Source of the DNA: Arcobacter sp.
GTDB taxonomy: Bacteria > Campylobacterota > Campylobacteria > Campylobacterales > Arcobacteraceae
Direction: 5' to 3'
NCBI GenBank assembly: GCA_030635995.1
Contig: DAOVXU010000075.1
Coordinates: 1 to 7,595 of the forward strand
DNA: 7,595 nt
Part shown: positions 5,508 through 7,595 of the stretch, in pieces
Layout of the letters: each line of letters begins with the position of its first letter
Position numbering within the stretch: position 1 is the first letter of the stretch
Made by a program: the position numbers and the translations under genes
Notes under the pieces: model-generated
The model's input: only the letters and a program-made list of their open reading frames with translations
What the model was told of the DNA's origin: nothing
Databases searched by the model: none

Positions 5508-6401
5508 ATGTCAAAAAGTTTATATGAAACATTACAGGTGAGTGAAAATTCAACCCCTACTGAGATAAAAAAAGCTTATAGAAGTTTAGCAAAAAAATAT
5601 CATCCAGATATGAATAAAGATCCAAAAGCAGAAGAAAAATTTAAAGAGATAAATGCAGCTTACGAAGTTTTAAGTGATGAAAAGAAAAAAGCTCAATATG
5701 ATATGCACGGTGATTCTATGTTTGGCGGACAAAACTTTCATGACTTTGCTCAAGGTCAAGGTGGTGGAGTTGATATTAATGATATATTAAATCAAATGTT
5801 CGGTGGTGGAGCAGGTGCAAGTGGTTTTGGTGGACAAGGTGGTTTTAGTAGTTCAGGTTTTGGACAACAACAAAGAAGGCAACAAGCACCAGATTTGGAT
5901 ATAAATGCAAATTTAACAATTGATTTTCAAACTGCTATTATGGGTGGTAAAAAGTCTATTACAGTTTCTAGTGAAACTTTTGATATTAAAATACCAGAAG
6001 GTATTCAAACTGGACAAAAGATAAGAGCAAAAGGTAAAGGTAGTAAAGCAAGTGGTTTCCCACAAGGAGATTTAATCCTTACACTTAATGTTGAAGATGA
6101 TTATGATGAACTTTACAGTAGAGATGATGATGATTTAATTTTAAGATTTGATGTACCTTTATATAGTGCACTTTTTGGTGGTAAAATAGAGATTGAAACT
6201 TATCATAAAACTATCAATTTAAAAGTTCCACAAAATACTAAACAAAATCAAAAATTTAGAGTAAAAGATCTTGGTGCTTTAAATAGAAAAACAAAAGAGC
6301 GGGGGAATTTATATCTTTTAGCTAATATTATTTTACCAAAATTAGAAAATATGGATGATGATTTAGTTGAACAATTAAAAGAGAAATTACCTAAATCTTA
6401 A
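5508..6401 (+). CDS. cbpA: CbpA/class B DnaJ-type co-chaperone
   Basis: The 297-residue product is a J-domain protein that stimulates the ATPase of DnaK and delivers substrates. The J domain spans residues 4-67, with the essential HPD at 32-34 and the helix III/IV stretch AEEKFKEINAAYEVLSDEKK. A Gly/Phe/Gln-rich linker follows at about 73-119 (GFGGQGGFSSSGFGQQQRR). Residues 129-289 form the two beta-rich C-terminal substrate-binding domains. The four CxxCxGxG zinc repeats of true DnaJ are absent, so it is class B (CbpA/DjlA-like), not the housekeeping DnaJ. Normal length; start supported by AGGA. A perfect CIRCE operator lies in its promoter, so heat induction through HrcA is predicted. The related gene in Helicobacter and Campylobacter is followed by hspR, but here prmC follows 12 nt downstream. 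Confidence 0.93.
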   Translation: MSKSLYETLQVSENSTPTEIKKAYRSLAKKYHPDMNKDPKAEEKFKEINAAYEVLSDEKKKAQYDMHGDSMFGGQNFHDFAQGQGGGVDINDILNQMFGGGAGASGFGGQGGFSSSGFGQQQRRQQAPDLDINANLTIDFQTAIMGGKKSITVSSETFDIKIPEGIQTGQKIRAKGKGSKASGFPQGDLILTLNVEDDYDELYSRDDDDLILRFDVPLYSALFGGKIEIETYHKTINLKVPQNTKQNQKFRVKDLGALNRKTKERGNLYLLANIILPKLENMDDDLVEQLKEKLPKS

Positions 6402-6413
6402 TATTTTAAATTT

Positions 6414-7256
6414 ATGGCAACTTATAAACAAATAATTAAAACCTACTCCCCTTTTTTAAAAGAGGTTACCCATATACCACAAAAAGAGGTAGAGATATTA
6501 CTTCTATTTTTATTAGAGAAGAATACTATATGGTTGCACCTAAATTATAATGAAGAGTGTAAAGTGGAAGATAAACTAAAAGTTTTAGTTAAAAAAAGAG
6601 CCACAAATTATCCACTAGAGTATATTATAAAAAAAGCTAGTTTTTATGGGGAAACTTTTATCGTAAATGATGGAGTTCTTATCCCCCGTCCTGAAACTGA
6701 GATATTAGTTGAAAAAGCAGAAGTTATATTAAAAAGTATCCAAACTCCTAAAGTTGTAGAGATAGGAGTGGGTAGTGGAATAGTATCTATTATGTTAGCA
6801 TTACTCATAAAAGATATAAAAATAATTGCTGTTGATATAAATTCAAAAGCTTTAGAATTGGCTAAACAAAATGCTAAAAAATTTAATGTGGAAGATAAAA
6901 TAACATTTGTATTAAGTGATATTTTTACTGAAATTGATGTGAAAAATTTTGATATGTGTATCTCTAATCCCCCATATATTCAAGATAGTTTCTCTTTACC
7001 ATTAAATGTAAAATATGAACCATCAACTGCCCTTTTTGGTGGAGAGATAGGGGATGAACTTCTTAAAAAAATTATAGACTCAACAGTAAAAAATAATATA
7101 AAATATTTATATTGTGAGATGGGATATGATCAAAAAATATCACTAGGAAAATATCTTGAAAAATACAATCCTAAATATGTAGAATTTTATAAAGATTATG
7201 AAAAACATGATAGAGGATTTTGTGTAGAATTTAATAAGGATGAAAATGTTAAATAA
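6414..7256 (+). CDS. prmC: PrmC (HemK), release factor glutamine methyltransferase
   Basis: The 280-residue product is a class I SAM-dependent methyltransferase that methylates the glutamine of the GGQ motif in peptide-chain release factors RF1 and RF2. The N-terminal helical domain (about 1-75) contacts the release factor. The family marker IPRPETEILVE is at 90-100, SAM motif I EIGVGSG at 116-122, the acidic ribose-binding residue D141 in AVDINSKAL, and the catalytic NPPY at 185-188. YEPSTALFGG near 201-210 and DRGF at 266-269 complete the signature. The length is normal. The start lies 12 nt after the cbpA stop in an A/T-only gap with no Shine-Dalgarno, so translation probably depends on ribosomes finishing cbpA. 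Its end overlaps the start of the mlaF-type gene by 11 nt, placing all three in one operon. Confidence 0.95.
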   Translation: MATYKQIIKTYSPFLKEVTHIPQKEVEILLLFLLEKNTIWLHLNYNEECKVEDKLKVLVKKRATNYPLEYIIKKASFYGETFIVNDGVLIPRPETEILVEKAEVILKSIQTPKVVEIGVGSGIVSIMLALLIKDIKIIAVDINSKALELAKQNAKKFNVEDKITFVLSDIFTEIDVKNFDMCISNPPYIQDSFSLPLNVKYEPSTALFGGEIGDELLKKIIDSTVKNNIKYLYCEMGYDQKISLGKYLEKYNPKYVEFYKDYEKHDRGFCVEFNKDENVK

Positions 7257-7595
7257 TATCCTTGAGATAAAAGATTTACATAAAGCATTTGGAGATAAAA
7301 AAATTCTAAAAGGGATAAATTTAGAATTGAAAGAGGGGAAATGTACAGCAATATTTGGACTTAGTGGTGGTGGTAAATCTACTATTATTAAGCATATTGT
7401 TGGACTTCTTGCTCCCGATAAAGGTGAAATTTTATATCAAGATAAAGATATTGTTACTTTAAGTGAAAAAGAGTTAAGAGAAGTTAGAAAGAACCTTGGA
7501 TTTTTATTTCAAAGTGGTGCATTATTTGACAGTATGAATGTATTTGATAATGTTGCTTTTCCTCTTGTAGAGCATACAAAACTTACAAAAGATGG
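7246..7595 (+). CDS. mlaF: MlaF-type phospholipid ABC transporter ATPase, 5' part
   Basis: The frame is open from the ATG at 7246 to the window edge, giving 116 residues; the rest lies outside. The ATG at 7246 is preferred over the one at 7240 because AAGGA (7236-7240) lies 5 nt before it. ABC features are seen in order: the A-loop aromatic F15, Walker A GLSGGGKST at 38-46, and the Q-loop glutamine Q89. The Q-loop segment GFLFQSGALFDSMNVFDNVA with FPL is the specific mark of the Mla/Ttg2A group, the ATPase of the MlaFEDB system that moves phospholipids between the outer and inner membranes. The signature loop, Walker B and partner genes (mlaE, mlaD) are beyond the edge. The start overlaps prmC by 11 nt, indicating co-transcription with cbpA and prmC. 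Confidence 0.88.
   Translation, partial: MLNNILEIKDLHKAFGDKKILKGINLELKEGKCTAIFGLSGGGKSTIIKHIVGLLAPDKGEILYQDKDIVTLSEKELREVRKNLGFLFQSGALFDSMNVFDNVAFPLVEHTKLTKD

Overview
The window is about 30% G+C or lower by eye. It reads as chromosomal DNA of a Campylobacterota (epsilon-proteobacterial) species, most like the Arcobacter group. The main reasons are the divergent lolA/secA pair, the protein sequences of SecA, CbpA, PrmC and MlaF, and AT-rich promoters with TATAAT-type -10 boxes. The genus is an inference; no 16S rRNA gene is present.

Layout from left to right. (1) Positions 1-700, minus strand: the N-terminal part of a RecD2-type helicase runs off the left edge. Its start overlaps the end of an unrecognised 123-residue, lysine-rich helical protein. 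(2) Positions 763-1854: a small accessory segment. It holds a decayed tyrosine recombinase fragment, an intact mazE-mazF toxin-antitoxin pair behind a consensus sigma-70-type promoter, and a coding-like tail ending in a GAAA-capped hairpin that resembles the right end of an IS200/IS605 (TnpB) element. This segment abuts the 3' end of rnpB. (3) Positions 1854-2192, minus strand: the RNase P RNA gene, which no protein ORF explains. It is recognisable by its conserved cores and by P1, P2 and P3 helices that can be paired by eye. (4) lolA on the minus strand and secA on the plus strand diverge from a 61-bp spacer whose centre is a 10-bp palindrome giving a TATAAT box on each strand. (5) Positions 5401-7595: a perfect CIRCE operator overlaps the promoter of a cbpA-type DnaJ gene, followed closely by prmC and then by the start of an mlaF-type ABC ATPase that runs off the right edge.

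The core genes serve protein export (SecA), periplasmic lipoprotein transfer (LolA), tRNA maturation (rnpB), heat-shock chaperoning (CbpA), release-factor methylation (PrmC) and outer-membrane lipid transport (MlaF). The spacing suggests that cbpA, prmC and mlaF form one transcription unit under HrcA control. I found no clear new system. The best leads are the layered mobile-element debris beside rnpB, the HrcA-type control of cbpA without an adjacent hspR, and the uncharacterised protein overlapping recD2.
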